The notes beneath the pieces are model-generated. The model was not told where the DNA came from and did not search any database. It worked only from the letters and a program-made list of their open reading frames with translations. Below, in pieces: positions 1 through 12,967 of a DNA stretch of 64,000 bases (within the stretch, counting starts at the first letter, position 1; every line of letters begins with the position of its first letter). This stretch comes from Saccharomyces paradoxus (Eukaryota > Ascomycota > Saccharomycetes > Saccharomycetales > Saccharomycetaceae), in the NCBI RefSeq assembly GCF_002079055.1, contig NC_047499.1, positions 620,001-684,000 on the forward strand. The letters run 5' to 3'. A program made the position numbers and the translations under genes.

Positions 1-264
1 TGTCATTTTACTTGTTTTTTTCATCCATCCATTGAGACTAAAGACATCAAAAAGGGCCATTTCGTAAACAACGGCCGGGTGATAAGCTCGTCGTTTAGGG
101 GGGACCCTTTGCTACCGCGTAGTACCCGGCCGGGCGGACAGAAAGATGCCACATACTTGCTTTTGGCTGGCTTCCTTCTACAGATATAGCCACTTATGAG
201 AGTTTCAGAAGTCCTGCATCTTTCGGTCTTTGAGTCAGCCTAATCCCTCATACTATAGCGCACG

Positions 265-861
265 ATGGCTATTAAACCAACGAAAAGTTTTCAGAACTGC
301 CTAGAAGCTGAAGTGCCTGGCTATAACGATTGTCCCACAGTTTTGTTTTCCATCGACCCTAACAGCGGCCCCAGATCCAAATCAAAACAAAGAACGAGAA
401 CGAAAAGATGTGGTAGTGGCAGACTTGCCACAGAAGTATTAGATCTTTATGGAAACACTAAGACAGCTACTACACCGCCGCCAGTGTTGAAGAAGCCATC
501 TGCAACTGCTACTCAACAAGAATCTGCCTGTGAGGACGTGCCCGTGGAAGACCAAGGCGATAGACAGCTCCAGACTATACCATATAGTAAAGACGACTTA
601 GCAGCTAAGATCAACGATCTCACTGGATGTAGCTCGAAATTGTCCTCGAAGGAGTTGGAATTTTACAAGAAAAAATTAGATTCAAATGTTGCCAAGATTT
701 TACAGAACGATCACACCAAAACGGTGCTATCGCAGATTTTCAATGAAAAAGACAAAAACGTGGCTGTGAAAACCATCAAACATTGGATGGTTACCGACAC
801 GACAATTTCCAATTGGTGTCCCGCATTCTTAAAACTTTTCGAAAATGCGATGCCAAACTAA
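265..861 (+). CDS. ADD37: ADD37-like protein of unknown function (YMR184W ortholog)
   Basis: A 198-residue soluble protein with no membrane segment or signal peptide. The first half is low-complexity and basic (a K/R-rich patch near residues 45-60), then a Pro/Thr-rich linker. The last 90 residues look like a compact helical domain beginning at the SSKELEFYKKKLD segment. Recognised by length and by position directly upstream of RTP1 and HSC82. In S. cerevisiae the gene is named for a defect in degradation of alpha-1 proteinase inhibitor, an ER-associated degradation substrate; its molecular role is unknown and no enzymatic motif is visible. The ATG at 265 is the first in frame. Upstream, around 110-120, TTTGCTACC resembles on the opposite strand a one-mismatch Rpn4 proteasome-control element, which would suit a degradation gene, but this is weak. 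Confidence 0.85.
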   Translation: MAIKPTKSFQNCLEAEVPGYNDCPTVLFSIDPNSGPRSKSKQRTRTKRCGSGRLATEVLDLYGNTKTATTPPPVLKKPSATATQQESACEDVPVEDQGDRQLQTIPYSKDDLAAKINDLTGCSSKLSSKELEFYKKKLDSNVAKILQNDHTKTVLSQIFNEKDKNVAVKTIKHWMVTDTTISNWCPAFLKLFENAMPN

Positions 862-1099
862 TCAATAATATTATTATATTTATAAATAGAAGTACATTAT
901 ATGCATAACATTTTTCTTTTCCTTTGGAAAAAAAAGAACATATTCCAACTGTTGAAAAATAAAAAGTGTAGGGCTACCCGCAGTTTGCTTGCGAGATTCA
1001 GTAAAAAACATAATCATCTCATCACAGCGACAAGCATATGGCATTAACAGCTTATCATTGCCTCATATACATTCTTGTCCTGTATCTTTAGATGAAAAT

Positions 1100-4042
1100 A
1101 TGGTTGAAAATATGAGTGAGGATAAAAGGCAAAAGATTAATATACATGATATATTGAATAGAAAACCGCAGCTCACCAAAAAGACACCCCTAGATGTTTT
1201 TTTCGAAGATTTGGATGACAATATAATCACTCCCATAAATAGATGCGTTCTTGATTCAGTCACACTTTCCTCCATTTATCAGGCATTGAAATGCTCAAGT
1301 AACAACGAGTTTGTTGTAGTGCTTCTGCAAAACTTCGAGAATTTGCACATTCAAGTACTTGAGCAGCAACGGATGCTCGTCGAAAGTAAAAGTGAATTAT
1401 TGCCTATCTCATTGCATGATATGAAATACGTGGACGAGCTAATAAATCTTTTGATTATTCATGGTATAGATGCCAATTTGCCTCTTACAATGAAAATTCC
1501 GCTTGATTCGAAAAGACTAAATGCTTTCAAGAAGGGCGAAAGAAGCGCACAATATGAAACACCTCGATGGCATACCATAAATAGCGATACATTATCTCAA
1601 GTCATAACTGTATTTTATAATGTTCTAACTAATGAGAGGTCTTCCGATTATTTGAGAAATATAATCTTAAAAGGCAATGCGTACGCAAACATTCTGTTAG
1701 GTTTGATTGTGTTACACGTGCAGTTGCCTAGCAAATACACTTCAGAAATGATTGGAAATCTGGAAGATACGCAGGAAACTTATTCTTTGTTTGGGGTTTA
1801 TACTTTACTGGCAGAAACAATTCAAGACGAAAAGGTAAGGGAATCAATACTATCAAAATTGACAACGTTAGCGTTACGAAGACCGGAAAACGGCCTGGTC
1901 AGCTTAATTGATTTTGTTTTGGGTGTGAGAGATGCAGAAGATATAGACATTGAAAAGTTCAGTCGTATCTACCAGATTTTGATGAGTAAACCGAAAACAA
2001 TGACAAACCTGCAATACTTGACAGGACTATTCAAGCAAATTTATGATGGCCTCACTTTTGTGAACAGGCCTATTCTGGTCACCTGTCTCAACGGACTAAT
2101 CTTAAAGTTTTTCATAAGGAATAAGAGGATTGTTAACGATTTTTTGTTTAGGAAGGTTCGCTCTATTATCTTCAACTCCCCGTTAATCGATCATTCAGCA
2201 AAGGAACTGAATGATGTTATAAACGTTCTCATATCGCTATCTAAAAATTCGTCAACGGATTTACTCAATGAGTTAGTTACTGGTTGCGCCAAAGAAGATG
2301 GTACTTCAGCTGGACAGTTCTTTTTGAATATATGGATATATGCCCTTTTTTTGAAGAAAAATCAAAAACTAGACCCATTAGAAATAAATAAGCTGTCTAT
2401 TTCAAAGGATAAAAGTACAGAGAGCATAAATTTTCCAAAGGAATCTTCCTCGAATTATTATCAGGTCGTATTATCATTATTAAAATCTCTAATAGTCATA
2501 ACAGAAAACTTTCAAAATCTTAATTTACTGAGCCTTAACTTAGTTAATTTTGAGCATGAGAAATGGAAATATTTGATTGATCTTGACACACAACTACCCT
2601 ACATATCGGTTAAAAACACAGATACATCAGACTTATTTCCCGAAAAAGGATCGAAAAACGCTCAAATGACCGATTTTTTCCAAGATATGGACCTTTCAAT
2701 AGAATTATTCATGGAATTTTTGGTGCTACTAAATGACGAAGAACAATCAAAGATTTTATTTTTGGAAATTTTAAAAAGATGGGTACATCATACAAAAGAA
2801 AGTGGAAAAAGATCTTCGGCTGATCTAAGCGCGATGTCAAGCGTTTCAGATAACGCGCTAATACTCATGGACTTGAAACTTTTGGAACGGATGAACGACC
2901 AATTCAAAACAAGCATTGTTAACAAACCTAAAGACGTTCTTATTGTTATTGATCAACTGATTGATGTTGTTCAGGCAAAAGATGAAACACAGGAAGTTGA
3001 AGCAGATTCTGACGACGAAGAAGAAGTAGGAACAGAAAAATTAGATTCGAATGAAGCTCCTTCTCACAAAATTATTTTGCGATTATTGTCTTCTGTCCTT
3101 TCAGAATCGTCTAGTAGTATATTATTGCAGAACAGTTCTACATTAAAATCTATTTCTAGAAAATTAAAATCCTTCAACATCAAAGCTGCCGAATCAGGTG
3201 CATTACTAACATCGATAGAAAATATTTTGATTAACGGGCATGCTATAGAAAAGAACGGCAATAAGGAAATTGATATAGATAAGGAAATGCTTGACAAAGC
3301 GATTAATAATCTACACGATCCTTTAGTGCCCATAAAATCTTATGGTTTAACAGAACTACGTTATCTAGCTGAAAAGAAGTCTCAAGTGATTTCACTGGAG
3401 AAAGTGTTGCAAATACATTTATATTATTTAAAGGACGCAGACCCTTTTATTTACCTCAATGTTATTAAAGGACTTACGACGCTATGTGGATTAGAGCCAG
3501 AAACCATATTGCCCCCACTTGTTGAATTTTATGCAAACAAAAAAAAAAAGAACAGATTAGATGACGTGCTGAAAATTGGTGAAGTATTCATCAATTACAT
3601 TCAATGTCAAAACGAACTGTTCCAGGGTAAATTGGCTTATTTGATTATAGATACCTGTCTTAATATTGTGAGGCCAAATGATAGTGCGCCATTGGACAAT
3701 AGATGGCGTATGTCATCGATGTCAATCTTAGGTATGTGCCTTCAGGTCAATGCTAGGGGCGTTTCAAACAGAATCCGTGATATGCTGGATTGTGTGTTCG
3801 GAATATTGCAATTAGAACAACCACGTAAGAATTTGAAGGGTAAGGATGATTCTTTCCTAATGAGGAGAAGTGCCGTACACTTGATACACGATTTGCTGTA
3901 TGGCACAGGGCTTGATTTGCTTCCCGTTGAGTACAACTACGATAAGCTAAAAACACTATTATCTTACGTTCATGATCAAGATGAAGATTACTTAGTGTGT
4001 GAACAGATTAACAAGCTTTTAACCGTGCTAGAAAGTTTCTAG
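1100..4042 (+). CDS. RTP1: Rtp1, RNA polymerase II assembly/nuclear import factor
   Basis: A 980-residue, mostly alpha-helical protein (HEAT-like repeats, Leu/Ile-rich throughout) with an acidic patch around residues 635-650 and conserved C-terminal blocks including the RWRMSSMSILGMCL segment. Yeast Rtp1, homologous to animal TANGO6, helps assemble and import RNA polymerase II and shuttles between cytoplasm and nucleus. The reading frame stays open upstream to 989, but that codon is TTG; the first in-frame ATG is at 1100, followed by a second four codons later (1112). 1100 gives 980 residues, close to the 981 I remember for S. cerevisiae. It lies tandem to HSC82 with a 371-bp gap. Confidence 0.9.
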   Translation: MVENMSEDKRQKINIHDILNRKPQLTKKTPLDVFFEDLDDNIITPINRCVLDSVTLSSIYQALKCSSNNEFVVVLLQNFENLHIQVLEQQRMLVESKSELLPISLHDMKYVDELINLLIIHGIDANLPLTMKIPLDSKRLNAFKKGERSAQYETPRWHTINSDTLSQVITVFYNVLTNERSSDYLRNIILKGNAYANILLGLIVLHVQLPSKYTSEMIGNLEDTQETYSLFGVYTLLAETIQDEKVRESILSKLTTLALRRPENGLVSLIDFVLGVRDAEDIDIEKFSRIYQILMSKPKTMTNLQYLTGLFKQIYDGLTFVNRPILVTCLNGLILKFFIRNKRIVNDFLFRKVRSIIFNSPLIDHSAKELNDVINVLISLSKNSSTDLLNELVTGCAKEDGTSAGQFFLNIWIYALFLKKNQKLDPLEINKLSISKDKSTESINFPKESSSNYYQVVLSLLKSLIVITENFQNLNLLSLNLVNFEHEKWKYLIDLDTQLPYISVKNTDTSDLFPEKGSKNAQMTDFFQDMDLSIELFMEFLVLLNDEEQSKILFLEILKRWVHHTKESGKRSSADLSAMSSVSDNALILMDLKLLERMNDQFKTSIVNKPKDVLIVIDQLIDVVQAKDETQEVEADSDDEEEVGTEKLDSNEAPSHKIILRLLSSVLSESSSSILLQNSSTLKSISRKLKSFNIKAAESGALLTSIENILINGHAIEKNGNKEIDIDKEMLDKAINNLHDPLVPIKSYGLTELRYLAEKKSQVISLEKVLQIHLYYLKDADPFIYLNVIKGLTTLCGLEPETILPPLVEFYANKKKKNRLDDVLKIGEVFINYIQCQNELFQGKLAYLIIDTCLNIVRPNDSAPLDNRWRMSSMSILGMCLQVNARGVSNRIRDMLDCVFGILQLEQPRKNLKGKDDSFLMRRSAVHLIHDLLYGTGLDLLPVEYNYDKLKTLLSYVHDQDEDYLVCEQINKLLTVLESF

Positions 4043-4172
4043 CCTATTTCACATTTGATTAGAACTTGTTTTGTATTCAAAGTTAATATTTACATTATTT
4101 TCTATTTTCTTATCGTTTTTACGGAGCGGCTATTACTAAAAGAAAGCGAAAATAGCCGCCGAAATGTTCCTG

Positions 4173-4179
4173 TTACCCG
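4173..4179 (-). promoter_or_regulatory. Reb1 site in HSC82 promoter
   Basis: TTACCCG, the Reb1 general regulatory factor core, lies 241 bp before the HSC82 ATG. A Reb1 (GRF2) site at about this distance is known for the S. cerevisiae HSC82 promoter, where it helps keep the promoter nucleosome-free. Confidence 0.75.
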
Positions 4180-4206
4180 ACTTTCTGTTTTCTCGGCAAT
4201 TTTTCT

Positions 4207-4224
4207 TTCTAGAAGGTGAAAGAA
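4207..4224 (+). promoter_or_regulatory. Heat shock element of HSC82
   Basis: The run reads TTC-TA-GAA-GG-TGA-AA-GAA, so three of four 5-bp-phased Hsf1 units are perfect and the third is degenerate. It sits about 200 bp before the HSC82 start, just downstream of the Reb1 site. It is consistent with the high basal, weakly heat-inducible expression known for HSC82. Confidence 0.75.
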
Positions 4225-4283
4225 CAATTTTTCTCTTTTTCTCGAGCTTCCACCAAGCGTTGGGTAATGAGGGAGGAGAGTTG

Positions 4284-4289
4284 TATAAA
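4284..4289 (+). promoter_or_regulatory. HSC82 TATA box
   Basis: TATAAA 130 bp upstream of the HSC82 ATG, inside the 371-bp gap after RTP1. The remaining gap holds only the Reb1 site and heat shock element listed separately. Confidence 0.7.
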
Positions 4290-4410
4290 AAGAGTGGCAT
4301 GTGAACTGCCCACCTCAAGTAACATGAATACATGCATTATTTTTGCGTTATTGCTTTTCTTGTCTTTTTCTAACCTTAGAAAACTAATAGAAAAAATAGA
4401 ATCATTCTGA

Positions 4411-6546
<2,136 letters not shown>

Positions 6547-6739
6547 TCTCTTTTTTCGTCTTCATGTCTTATATATTATATAAATTTACTTATTTTTACT
6601 ATTTGTAATAATGATTCTGCTTTACGCGCCCTTTAGAAAAGTTGGTCTTAGTGTAAACATAAATTAATCCAAATGGGGATGCGCAATTTCATGATAAAAA
6701 TTCATGCACTATATAAGTATACACTTACGAATGTCCTAT

Positions 6740-8035
6740 TTACTCATCCTTGCAATTTTGGTCAATAAATCCATTGATTTTTTCAAGTTCCTGACATCTT
6801 TTGTAACTTGCATAGAGCCTCAAACTTGACCAACCAATAGCAGCAGTGCCGCAACCTACAATATTGAAAATCATTCTAAATTCTGAAGGAGAGCAATTTG
6901 GCGACCATTTGATTTTAAACTTTCTCTGTACCCATAGAAAAACATTTAATAGAAGACCTCCTGTATATTTACCAACGAACGGCCACAGTATCTTTTCTGC
7001 CAGAACAGTATACCAACTCCGCCTAATAAAAAATTCATCAACTGGGACGATATGATTGGCGTTTTCAAAATCTCCATGATATAAATATTTGGCTCCTTTA
7101 TTAATCAATCTCCTGTAAATTAAGTCGAGCAACCTCTTAAAGCTAAAATTATAGCAAAATGTGGCCAAGTTAGAGTACAAAATTATTTTAGGCAACCCTA
7201 TCCCCTTGTAGTACTTGTTTCCGGTAGACTTAACAATACTGAGGTACACCCACTTAAAGAGTATTGCATTAGCACTGGCATTAGAAATATTGCTAAGGTA
7301 ATGTAAGAATCCATATATTATGATTGAAGAGGTTAGAGGAATGCTTAATAGACCGCGTTCAGTTTGCGCATATACGTCCAATGCCTTTGTAGTGCTGATG
7401 TTTAACATATTTCTTAAAACATTCTCAGGAAACAGGCAGCGTAATTGCCACAATCCAAGATCAAAACTTGTTTTTTCAGGATTTAGAAGAAATAAACTAG
7501 TGATCCCTAATGGGATCACGTATCGTGTAATTTTTTGCCACTGGTAAAATAAGGACAGTATAGGAGACTGAATAGTTATAGTAGGTCTTCCTATAAAATT
7601 TGTTTTCTTGCATTGAGGACATTCGCCAAATTTCACTAACACATAAGGTGGATGATTATTTCGTTTGGTATAAAAAGACATCAGATTGAACACGTAATCA
7701 TCTTGAAACGGTACTGGCTTTTGCCCCCAAATAGGACGTGTTTCCCATATTTCTGTCAGGGAGAAGGTTGTCATAAAATCATGGTGCCCATCAACGAGAC
7801 ATTTGAGACAGGTAACTATGGGTAAATCAGCACCCTTTGGTGAATCCACTGAGTCTGGAAGAAAAAGTTCAACATGCATCCGATACAGCCATCTTATATA
7901 GCAACGTTTATGAATTTGTAAGTTACAACCGCATGTGTGCTGTAGCCACGTAGAGTCATATGTGGATTCCTCCAAACATATCCAACATATACATCTTTTT
8001 TTTCTGAAAGATAGGAAAAAATGGGATGGAACCAT
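6740..8035 (-). CDS. Polytopic membrane protein with RING-variant finger, MARCH5-like (YMR187C ortholog)
   Basis: 431 residues from the ATG at 8035; the frame is open upstream only to a TTG. Annotated in S. cerevisiae, as far as I recall, as a protein of unknown function. The N-terminus shows a Cys/His cluster: CWIC (17-20), TCGC (35-37), H42-x2-C45, CLKC (76-79) and CPQC (139-142). This resembles a RING-variant (RING-CH) zinc finger interrupted by an insert. Five hydrophobic stretches follow, roughly 170-184, 228-247, 280-297, 348-368 and 388-408. By eye, the order CPQC, then a membrane segment, then IGLP, then a last membrane helix and a basic C-terminal tail recalls human MARCH5/MITOL, a mitochondrial outer-membrane ubiquitin ligase. 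The ligase activity is inference; the ORF assignment is firm. Confidence 0.85.
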   Translation of the reverse strand: MVPSHFFLSFRKKRCICWICLEESTYDSTWLQHTCGCNLQIHKRCYIRWLYRMHVELFLPDSVDSPKGADLPIVTCLKCLVDGHHDFMTTFSLTEIWETRPIWGQKPVPFQDDYVFNLMSFYTKRNNHPPYVLVKFGECPQCKKTNFIGRPTITIQSPILSLFYQWQKITRYVIPLGITSLFLLNPEKTSFDLGLWQLRCLFPENVLRNMLNISTTKALDVYAQTERGLLSIPLTSSIIIYGFLHYLSNISNASANAILFKWVYLSIVKSTGNKYYKGIGLPKIILYSNLATFCYNFSFKRLLDLIYRRLINKGAKYLYHGDFENANHIVPVDEFFIRRSWYTVLAEKILWPFVGKYTGGLLLNVFLWVQRKFKIKWSPNCSPSEFRMIFNIVGCGTAAIGWSSLRLYASYKRCQELEKINGFIDQNCKDE

Positions 8036-8346
8036 GTAGAATTTGAACTGTTTTCTTGGGTTTTTGCTGTCTATAAACCAAGGCAAAACTATATTATTTA
8101 CTTTTTTTTTTGACGATAGGGACGAGCGACTTATTCACATCTTCAATCCCACCTCGCCTGAAAATAAACGAATGCGTTGGAAAGTAGAAGAAGATTAAAA
8201 ACATCATTCTTATCGCTAGGATATTCTCGACCCAAAACACATTACTTTACTATTTACGTAATGATGTCTTGAGGTGGTATATATTTACAGAGTGATAGTG
8301 CTTTAGTTGAGAAAGATAGAATACTCGGCTTTCTCTTTCCTTCTAT
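8036..8346. other. Intergenic: MRPS17 3' end and YMR187C promoter
   Basis: 311 bp between two minus-strand genes. It holds a T-rich tract just upstream of the YMR187C start (8100-8112). I see no RNA gene or clear factor site. Confidence 0.6.
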
Positions 8347-9060
8347 TTACTGCCTTGGTTGTTGCAAATCCATCATGACATGTTTTCTTAGTAAATTCTT
8401 CTTGATGTTTTTCTTCAAAGTCAAAGGATCCTCAACACCATGATCTTTCAAAAACTGATCACATTTTAGGTCATTCGACAATAACTCGGATAATCGCGTT
8501 TGAATACGATCAATCATAATTCTTTGTTTCCCTAAATTAACCTCCAATTCAGAGATGTTTAATTGTAAAAGCTGCCTCACAGTTTCCTGCGAAAAATCCT
8601 GGATACCATATCTTTGTTTAATCTCCAATAACTCTTTCGGTGTTGATCCCTTAGATAATGCATCTTGGACGATTCTAATATCCCGTAAAAGAGTCGTTTT
8701 TCCATTCAGTTTATTTTCTCTTACTAACCTTTTGTCTAAGAATTCTTTTGCCTTTTGTGCTTCCTCCTTTGCAACACTTAATTGAGCTTCTGATTCGTAT
8801 AATGCAAATTGTTGACCTTTGTTTCTAATAATCTCTGCAATGGCAAAGAACTTCCTCTTTGAAAGCGGCCTCGTCGCTTCTATCCTTACTAGATCACCCT
8901 CTCTTGATATTTCACCTTCATCATGCACCAAATAATCTCTTCTATGAAACAATTCCTTATTGATTTTTTTATTGAAGACTTTTGTTTCTACACGCACTTT
9001 AACTGTTTTTTGCATCTTCCCTTGGGAGACAACCAAGCCTAAAAAGTTTTGACGGGCCAT
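8347..9060 (-). CDS. MRPS17: Mitochondrial small-subunit ribosomal protein uS17m (Mrps17)
   Basis: 237 residues. The first 85 residues are the bacterial-type S17 OB-fold core, beginning with [19 protein letters not shown] and including the basic [11 protein letters not shown] and RPLSKRKFF segments. Residues 90-237 are a charged, helical extension typical of fungal mitochondrial S17. It acts in the mitochondrial small ribosomal subunit. There is no separate cleavable presequence; the basic N-terminus probably serves for import. ATG at 9060. It is divergent from GCV2 across a 490-bp shared promoter. Confidence 0.95.
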   Translation of the reverse strand: MARQNFLGLVVSQGKMQKTVKVRVETKVFNKKINKELFHRRDYLVHDEGEISREGDLVRIEATRPLSKRKFFAIAEIIRNKGQQFALYESEAQLSVAKEEAQKAKEFLDKRLVRENKLNGKTTLLRDIRIVQDALSKGSTPKELLEIKQRYGIQDFSQETVRQLLQLNISELEVNLGKQRIMIDRIQTRLSELLSNDLKCDQFLKDHGVEDPLTLKKNIKKNLLRKHVMMDLQQPRQ

Positions 9061-9246
9061 TACAACGTACTTTAAACTGACTTTTTGAATTTTTCAACCC
9101 AAATTCAACTCCCTGAACTCGCTCCCGTTTGATCTTATTTGTGGATGTCCTTAAGCGGTTTGGTGCTAGAGTTGGTTCGGTGCTACCTAATATTACTTCA
9201 AGATTCTAATTTTGCAAAAACTCATGTGTCACCCGGACTCTAGATG

Positions 9247-9316
9247 TTACCCGTTATCTGACTCTTTTTGAAGGAAAGACTCCTCCATTCTCGAGTCATG
9301 GCTCTTAGCGGAGTCA
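9247..9316. promoter_or_regulatory. Gcn4/Reb1 site cluster between MRPS17 and GCV2
   Basis: A Reb1 core TTACCCG (9247-9253) is followed by three Gcn4 cores: TGACTC at 9259-9264 and GAGTCA at 9293-9298 and 9311-9316; the last two read ATGACTC on the minus strand. A TATAAA at 9378-9383 and TATATA shortly after lie between the cluster and the GCV2 ATG. Gcn4 control and glycine response are known for GCV genes in S. cerevisiae. No other feature is seen in the 490-bp divergent gap 9061-9550. Confidence 0.75.
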
Positions 9317-9550
9317 TCAAAGTCAGGCATTGAGATGTGAAGGGTTTTGATAAGCTAGTCGAAAGATCTCCAACAAGTATAAATGGAAGTATATATAGCC
9401 AATACAAGTAATACATTTCTCTCTTTTCTCGAGCCCCGGTTAATCACCCTTTTCCGTGTATACTGATCTTACTGTGTTGATTGCTGCGCGATCTACTCAT
9501 CAATTAACTACTACACATTGAAAAAAGTTTCTTAATACCAGTAAGATAAC

Positions 9551-12500
9551 ATGCTTAGGACAAGAGTGGCTGCCATCTTATATAAGGCTACTGCCAGGTC
9601 AGGCACACATTATGCTTCTTTAGCGAGGGCCAGATCATTTCATTCTCAGTCCATTTTGCTCAAGGCGGCTGTTACAGACATATCTTCCACGCAGTACACG
9701 AGGATTTACAATCCTGAGTTGAAAAATGTGGATAAACCTCTAGATACTTTTGCCAGGCGTCATTTAGGTCCTTCCCCTAATGACGTTGAAAAAATGTTAA
9801 AAACAATGGGCTACAGCGATTTAAACGCATTTATAGAAGAGCTTGTTCCTCCCAATATTTTGAAGAGAAGACCATTGAAACTAGAGGCTCCTAGTAAGGG
9901 ATTCTGTGAACAAGAAATGCTTCAACATCTAGAAAGGATTGCCAATAAGAACCGCTATAAAGTTAAAAACTTTATCGGTAAGGGTTATTACGGTACGATT
10001 TTACCACCAGTTATTCAGAGAAACCTGTTGGAAAGTCCTGAATGGTATACTTCTTATACTCCCTATCAGCCTGAAATATCACAAGGTAGGCTTGAAGCGC
10101 TATTGAACTTTCAAACAGTCGTTTCAGATTTGACCGGTTTGCCCGTGGCCAACGCCTCATTGTTGGATGAGGGTACTGCAGCTGGTGAAGCTATGCTATT
10201 GTCGTTCAATATTTCCAGGAAAAAAAAATTGAAATACGTAATAGATAAAAAATTACACCAGCAAACAAAGAGTGTCCTTCATACCAGAGCCAAACCGTTT
10301 AATATTGAAATTGTTGAAGTTGACTGTTCAGACACCAAGAACGCCGTAGATGTTTTGAAGAATCCCGACGTATCTGGTTGTTTGGTTCAATATCCAGCAA
10401 CAGATGGTTCAATTTTACCGCCTGATTCGATGAAACAACTTTCTGAAGCGTTACACTCTCACAAGTCTTTACTCTCTGTCGCTTCAGACTTAATGGCTTT
10501 GACACTTTTGAAACCACCTGCTCATTACGGCGCTGACATTGTCCTGGGCTCTTCTCAACGATTTGGTGTCCCAATGGGTTATGGTGGTCCTCATGCTGCC
10601 TTTTTTGCTGTCATTGATAAGTTAAATAGAAAAATTCCAGGTAGAATTGTCGGTGTGTCTAAAGACCGCTTAGGGAAAACGGCCTTGCGGTTGGCCCTCC
10701 AAACTAGAGAGCAACACATCAAGCGTGATAAGGCAACTTCAAATATTTGTACCGCTCAAGCTCTATTGGCTAATGTTGCTTCAAGCTACTGCGTTTATCA
10801 CGGTCCCAAGGGCCTGCAGAATATTTCCAGGAGAATATTTTGCTTAACATCAATGTTGGCAAATGCCATTAAAAACGACAATTGCCCTCACCAACTAGTA
10901 AACCAAAGTTGGTTTGATACTTTGACTATAAAGTTAGGTAATGGCCTCTCTTCTCAGCAGTTATTGGACAGGGCTCTGAAAGAATTTGATATCAATTTGT
11001 TTGCCGTCGATACTACCACTGTTTCCTTGGCACTTGACGAAACAACTACAAAAGCTGATGTTGAAAACCTACTGAAAGTATTTAACATCGAAAATTCCAC
11101 GCAGTTCCTTTTTGAAGACTATTCTGACAGCTTCCCGATAGAATTTCAGCGTACCGATGAAATATTGAAGAACGAAGTGTTTCACATGCACCATAGCGAA
11201 ACAGCAATGTTGAGATACTTACATAGGTTGCAATCTCGTGATTTATCACTTGCTAATTCTATGATTCCTTTAGGTTCCTGTACTATGAAATTGAACAGTA
11301 CTGTTGAAATGATGCCAATCACTTGGCCGCAATTTTCCAATATCCACCCCTTCCAGCCATCAAACCAGGTTCAAGGGTACAAAGAACTAATTACTTCTCT
11401 GGAGAAAGATTTATGCAGCATTACAGGTTTCGATGGTATTTCTTTACAACCTAATTCAGGTGCACAAGGTGAATACACCGGTTTGAGAGTAATCAGATCT
11501 TACTTGGAAAGCAAGGGTGAAAGTCACCGTAACATATGTTTAATCCCCGTTTCCGCACATGGTACAAATCCAGCTTCTGCTGCCATGGCGGGTTTGAAAG
11601 TTGTTCCCGTCAACTGTTTACAAGATGGTTCTTTGGATCTTGTTGACTTAAAGACCAAGGCTGAAAAGCATTCTAAAGAACTAGCGGCCGTAATGATCAC
11701 CTATCCTTCTACTTACGGTTTATTTGAACCAGGCATCCAACATGCTATCGATATCGTGCATTCTTTTGGTGGACAAGTCTATTTGGATGGTGCTAATATG
11801 AACGCGCAGGTTGGGCTAACTTCACCTGGAGATCTTGGTGCAGATGTCTGCCATTTGAATTTGCACAAGACATTTTCCATCCCTCATGGTGGCGGTGGTC
11901 CAGCTGGGGCTCCCATTTGCGTCAAATCCCATTTAATACCTCATTTACCTAAACATGATGTTGTTGACATGATCACTGGAATTGGCAGTAACAAATCTAT
12001 CGATTCGGTCTCCTCTGCTCCATATGGTAATGCTTTAGTATTGCCAATTTCTTATGCCTACATCAAAATGATGGGTAATGAAGCATTGCCATTTTCTAGT
12101 GTGATAGCCATGCTAAATTCGAATTATATGATGACGAGATTAAAGGATCATTATAAGATTCTTTTCGTCAATGAATTAAGCACACTAAAACACTGCGCTC
12201 ATGAATTTATAGTTGATCTTAGAGAATATAAAGCTAAGGGTGTTGAAGCTATCGATGTTGCCAAGAGATTGCAAGACTACGGATTCCATGCGCCAACATT
12301 GGCCTTCCCTGTTCCTGGAACTTTGATGGTGGAACCAACAGAATCAGAGAACCTGGAGGAATTAGATAGATTTTGTGATGCCATGATATCCATCAAAGGA
12401 GAAATAAATGCCTTAGCAGCCGGTCAACCAAAGGGACAGATTCTGAAAAATGCCCCTCATTCATTGGAAGATTTTATTACTTCCTCCGATTGGGATACAA

Positions 12501-12655
12501 GAGGTTATACTCGTGAAGAAGCGGCTTACCCCTTATCCTTTTTGAGATACAATAAGTTCTGGCCTACTGTTGCTAGATTGGATGACACTTATGGCGACAT
12601 GAATTTAATATGTACATGCCCTTCAGTAGAGGAAATTGCGAGCGAAACTGAATGA
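9551..12655 (+). CDS. GCV2: Glycine decarboxylase P subunit, mitochondrial (Gcv2)
   Basis: 1034 residues, the usual length. It decarboxylates glycine with pyridoxal phosphate in the mitochondrial glycine cleavage system, passing aminomethyl to the lipoyl H protein and feeding one-carbon metabolism. A basic, Ser/Ala/Arg-rich presequence covers about residues 1-35. The family start FARRHLGP follows at about 68. The PLP lysine is K773 in NLHKTF, followed by the glycine-rich loop [13 protein letters not shown]. Both the N-terminal (near 90-520) and C-terminal (near 540-1000) halves have the aminotransferase fold typical of the fused eukaryotic P protein. The promoter carries three Gcn4 sites. Confidence 0.97.
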   Translation: MLRTRVAAILYKATARSGTHYASLARARSFHSQSILLKAAVTDISSTQYTRIYNPELKNVDKPLDTFARRHLGPSPNDVEKMLKTMGYSDLNAFIEELVPPNILKRRPLKLEAPSKGFCEQEMLQHLERIANKNRYKVKNFIGKGYYGTILPPVIQRNLLESPEWYTSYTPYQPEISQGRLEALLNFQTVVSDLTGLPVANASLLDEGTAAGEAMLLSFNISRKKKLKYVIDKKLHQQTKSVLHTRAKPFNIEIVEVDCSDTKNAVDVLKNPDVSGCLVQYPATDGSILPPDSMKQLSEALHSHKSLLSVASDLMALTLLKPPAHYGADIVLGSSQRFGVPMGYGGPHAAFFAVIDKLNRKIPGRIVGVSKDRLGKTALRLALQTREQHIKRDKATSNICTAQALLANVASSYCVYHGPKGLQNISRRIFCLTSMLANAIKNDNCPHQLVNQSWFDTLTIKLGNGLSSQQLLDRALKEFDINLFAVDTTTVSLALDETTTKADVENLLKVFNIENSTQFLFEDYSDSFPIEFQRTDEILKNEVFHMHHSETAMLRYLHRLQSRDLSLANSMIPLGSCTMKLNSTVEMMPITWPQFSNIHPFQPSNQVQGYKELITSLEKDLCSITGFDGISLQPNSGAQGEYTGLRVIRSYLESKGESHRNICLIPVSAHGTNPASAAMAGLKVVPVNCLQDGSLDLVDLKTKAEKHSKELAAVMITYPSTYGLFEPGIQHAIDIVHSFGGQVYLDGANMNAQVGLTSPGDLGADVCHLNLHKTFSIPHGGGGPAGAPICVKSHLIPHLPKHDVVDMITGIGSNKSIDSVSSAPYGNALVLPISYAYIKMMGNEALPFSSVIAMLNSNYMMTRLKDHYKILFVNELSTLKHCAHEFIVDLREYKAKGVEAIDVAKRLQDYGFHAPTLAFPVPGTLMVEPTESENLEELDRFCDAMISIKGEINALAAGQPKGQILKNAPHSLEDFITSSDWDTRGYTREEAAYPLSFLRYNKFWPTVARLDDTYGDMNLICTCPSVEEIASETE

Positions 12656-12967
12656 GTGCATACTCATTACATTGTGTATGTATATTAGTTAACGCATTAT
12701 GCACATATGTAAATAATATAAAATATTCGGGCCAGAAAACGTTAAACAATTTCGCGACAGAAGAACCGAACCTCGTAACTGGAACGGTATACACGCTACT
12801 ATATATTATGGTTAATTAAAACAATTATAGTTTGCTTTTTATTATATGCTATATTATTGTGTATGCAATTATTATAAGAGGTAAAAAAGGTAAATAGGCG
12901 CCCAAAAAGAGTGTTTTAGCCAATGATGTCGCAGATGTAAGTATATACTGCTGGGCTTTTCTCTACT
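12656..12967. other. Convergent intergenic region GCV2/SGS1
   Basis: 312 bp of AT-rich sequence holding the two 3' ends. TA-rich efficiency-type elements (TATGTATATTAG at 12676, TATATTATGG near 12800) are visible on the plus strand. No gene is supported. Confidence 0.6.

Noticed and set aside
989-1099. 37-codon N-terminal extension of RTP1
   Set aside because: Begins at TTG with no ATG; the first ATG at 1100 gives the expected length.
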